From: Anaerolineae bacterium
GTDB taxonomy: Bacteria > Chloroflexota > Anaerolineae > E26-bin7
Direction: 5' to 3'
Length of the DNA stretch: 7,678 nucleotides
Assembly (NCBI GenBank): GCA_029933115.1
Contig: JAOZOT010000161.1
Location: 1 to 7,678, forward strand
This document shows, one piece after another, positions 6,040 to 7,678 of this stretch. The notes beneath the pieces were generated by a model that was given only the letters and a program-made list of their open reading frames with translations, was not told where the DNA came from and made no database searches. Position 1 is the first letter of the stretch. Each line of letters opens with the position of its first letter. Position numbers and translations under genes: made by a program.

Positions 6040-7678
6040 TTACACTTTACCCAACTTCTTCCAGAGGTCCTGGATAGCCTGTGGGTAGCCGGCCCGCTCT
6101 TCCCGCCAGGCCCAGGCCTGAGCTGCTCGCCCCAGACGGTCGGTGATCTCCTGCCACTCCTCGGCGGCTGCCTTCAGCGCCGCTTCGGGGTCCTCGTCGC
6201 CGGCGTTGGCCGCCTGGATATGGAGGTTCAGCTTGTCCAGGTACTCGGCAGCGCCGCGCAGGGCAATGTCTGGGAAGCAGTTCTTGGTGTTTGCCAGCAG
6301 GACGGGCATGAACTCCTCACCGTAGGCTTCTTTCATGATGGGCTCATCGAACCAGGGCTGGCGGAAGATGTCCAGAGTAGCCACCCGGGCGATGGCCTCC
6401 AGGCCCACAGTGGGGCCGGTGAACCACTGGATCCAGCAGTAGGCGGCCTCAGGGCACTTGCCGTAACGGGAGACGCTGAACGACCACCCGACGACGTGAG
6501 GGGCAGCCCGCACCAACGTGCCGTCGTGCATCGTGCCGGGCACCTCTGCGTAACCCACCTTACCCGCGATCTTGGAGGTCTCGGGGTCCTGAGCCCATTT
6601 GCCCAGGGAAGCCCAGGCCATAGCGCAGAAAGCGGTCCCTTCTGGGAAGCGAGTGTAGGCTCCAGACCAGTCGCCGGTGATAGCATCCTCCCACATGTGC
6701 TTCTGAGTCAGGCGCACCATCTCTTCCAGAGCGGTTACGCCTTCCTCGGAGGCGATGCCTGGGTTCATCTCGTCATCGAAGTAGATGCCACCTTTGGAGA
6801 GGAAACGCGCGGCCCAGGTGCTGTAGGCAAAGTAACGCTCCGCATAAAGGTGAGCGCCTCGCATCCCCTCGTCAGGGCGGTCGAAGAACTCCACCCACTG
6901 GTCGAATTCCTCCCAGGTCTTGGGAACTTCTAGCTTGCGACCGTACTTGTCCTCAAAGGCTTTCTGCTCGTCAGGATCCTCCATCAAATCCTTGCGGTAG
7001 AAAAGGGAATAAGCGTCGTCGTCGGCACCGACGGCATAACGCCGGCCTTTGTACATAGTGGTGAATTTGTCCAGAGGCGGCACGTAGGCGTTAGGGCCGT
7101 GGTCTACCTCGGGGTCGTACTTCTCGTACCACTCTGTGAGGTCCAAGATAAGGCCGGCCTCGGCCATATCACCGATCCAGTTGCAGAAGGTGAGAAAGAT
7201 GTCATAGTCACCTGTCCTGACCACAGCCTCGTTCATGGCCTTGACGTAGATGTCAGACTCCAGGCCAATCTCGACGCTCTGGAAGTTGAGGCCGGTGAGC
7301 TTGTTCCACTCCTCCAGGGCGGGGACGATGTTGTTGCGCTGGCCAGAGTGATGCATGATGGTGAAAGTGTCGCCTTCTTTGATCTTGCCGGCCGCCTTCA
7401 GGGCCTCGATCCCACTGAGGGCCCGCTCCTCTGGAGTTGCGCCCTGCACCACCGGGGTAGGGGTGACCAGAACTTCTTTGGTGACCTCCACCGGAACCTC
7501 TTTGGTGACCTCTTTCTCGACCACCACGGTCTCTTTGACTACCTTTTCTACAACCTCTGGGGTTGGCGTGGGGCCGCAGGCAGCCAGAAGGCTACCTCCC
7601 AGCAACGCTCCGCCAGCTATCCCACTTTGCCGCAGGAAATCGCGTCGGGTAAGACGTTTCTTTCTCAACAGTTCGTCA
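6040..7678 (-). CDS. ABC importer substrate-binding lipoprotein (SBP_bac_1/CUT1 type), start probably outside window
   Basis: Extracellular solute-binding protein, about 542 residues from the TTG at 7668-7666. The frame stays open to the window edge and no Shine-Dalgarno precedes that TTG in the ten visible bases, so the true start is probably further upstream. Numbering from the TTG: a twin-arginine motif TRRDFLR (7-13), a hydrophobic stretch (15-30), and lipobox LAAC with Cys31, i.e. a Tat-exported lipoprotein. Residues 32-78 form a low-complexity stalk with TPTP at both ends and EVTKEVPV/EVTKEVLV repeats. The ligand-binding domain follows. It has features of the SBP_bac_1 family (DIFLTFCNWIGDMAEAGLILDLTEW; KGRRYAVGADDDAYSLFYRKDL; PKTWEEFDQW), with an inserted acidic segment after the YRKDL region, making it longer than maltose-type proteins. 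It is the first gene of the importer block. The ligand cannot be inferred; the longer type also occurs with two-ATPase systems such as rhizobial GlpSTPQV, which I mention only as a comparison. Confidence 0.93.
   Translation of the reverse strand, partial: DELLRKKRLTRRDFLRQSGIAGGALLGGSLLAACGPTPTPEVVEKVVKETVVVEKEVTKEVPVEVTKEVLVTPTPVVQGATPEERALSGIEALKAAGKIKEGDTFTIMHHSGQRNNIVPALEEWNKLTGLNFQSVEIGLESDIYVKAMNEAVVRTGDYDIFLTFCNWIGDMAEAGLILDLTEWYEKYDPEVDHGPNAYVPPLDKFTTMYKGRRYAVGADDDAYSLFYRKDLMEDPDEQKAFEDKYGRKLEVPKTWEEFDQWVEFFDRPDEGMRGAHLYAERYFAYSTWAARFLSKGGIYFDDEMNPGIASEEGVTALEEMVRLTQKHMWEDAITGDWSGAYTRFPEGTAFCAMAWASLGKWAQDPETSKIAGKVGYAEVPGTMHDGTLVRAAPHVVGWSFSVSRYGKCPEAAYCWIQWFTGPTVGLEAIARVATLDIFRQPWFDEPIMKEAYGEEFMPVLLANTKNCFPDIALRGAAEYLDKLNLHIQAANAGDEDPEAALKAAAEEWQEITDRLGRAAQAWAWREERAGYPQAIQDLWKKLGKV

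Overview
The window reads almost entirely on the minus strand. It holds a complete-looking carbohydrate-type (CUT1/MalFGK-like) ABC importer operon followed by two possible catabolic genes. The likely source is a Chloroflexota bacterium (Anaerolineae-like). This is inferred from the Tat-type lipoprotein signal on the binding protein, its long Val/Glu/Lys/Thr stalk flanked by Thr-Pro repeats (a style I associate with Chloroflexota binding proteins), the moderately GC-rich sequence, and intergenic palindromes of a kind common in those genomes. The assignment is not proven by anything here.

Layout in direction of transcription (right to left): a large substrate-binding lipoprotein (7678-6040, start probably just outside the window); a 182-bp spacer packed with palindromes, including a perfect 15-bp-stem hairpin and a run of nine G on the coding strand; permease 1, MalF/UgpA-like (5857-4913); permease 2, MalG/UgpE-like (4891-3962); ATPase A (3955-2840); ATPase B (2840-1755), whose GTG start overlaps the ATPase A stop by one base; a 210-bp spacer; an M24 'pita-bread' peptidase/creatinase-like hydrolase (1544-369); a spacer carrying a MITE-like palindromic element; and the first 40 codons of a short-chain dehydrogenase (120-1).

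The lipoprotein would capture a solute outside the cell, the two permeases would form the channel, and the two ATPases would drive it. The M24 hydrolase and the SDR would plausibly process the imported compound. The substrate cannot be read from the sequence.

The main finding is the ATPase pair. CUT1 importers usually run on two copies of one MalK-like ATPase with two equivalent ATP sites. Here the two ATPases carry opposite defects. ATPase A has intact Walker A, Q-loop, catalytic Glu and switch His, but its ABC signature is LSLSA and its D-loop lacks Asp. ATPase B has an intact SGGE signature and D-loop, but its catalytic Glu is Gln and its Q-loop Gln is Glu. In a head-to-tail heterodimer all the intact elements would fall in one composite ATP site and all the defects in the other. 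That is the one-consensus/one-degenerate-site layout known from heterodimeric exporters such as TAP, TM287/288 and CFTR, here in a sugar-type importer.
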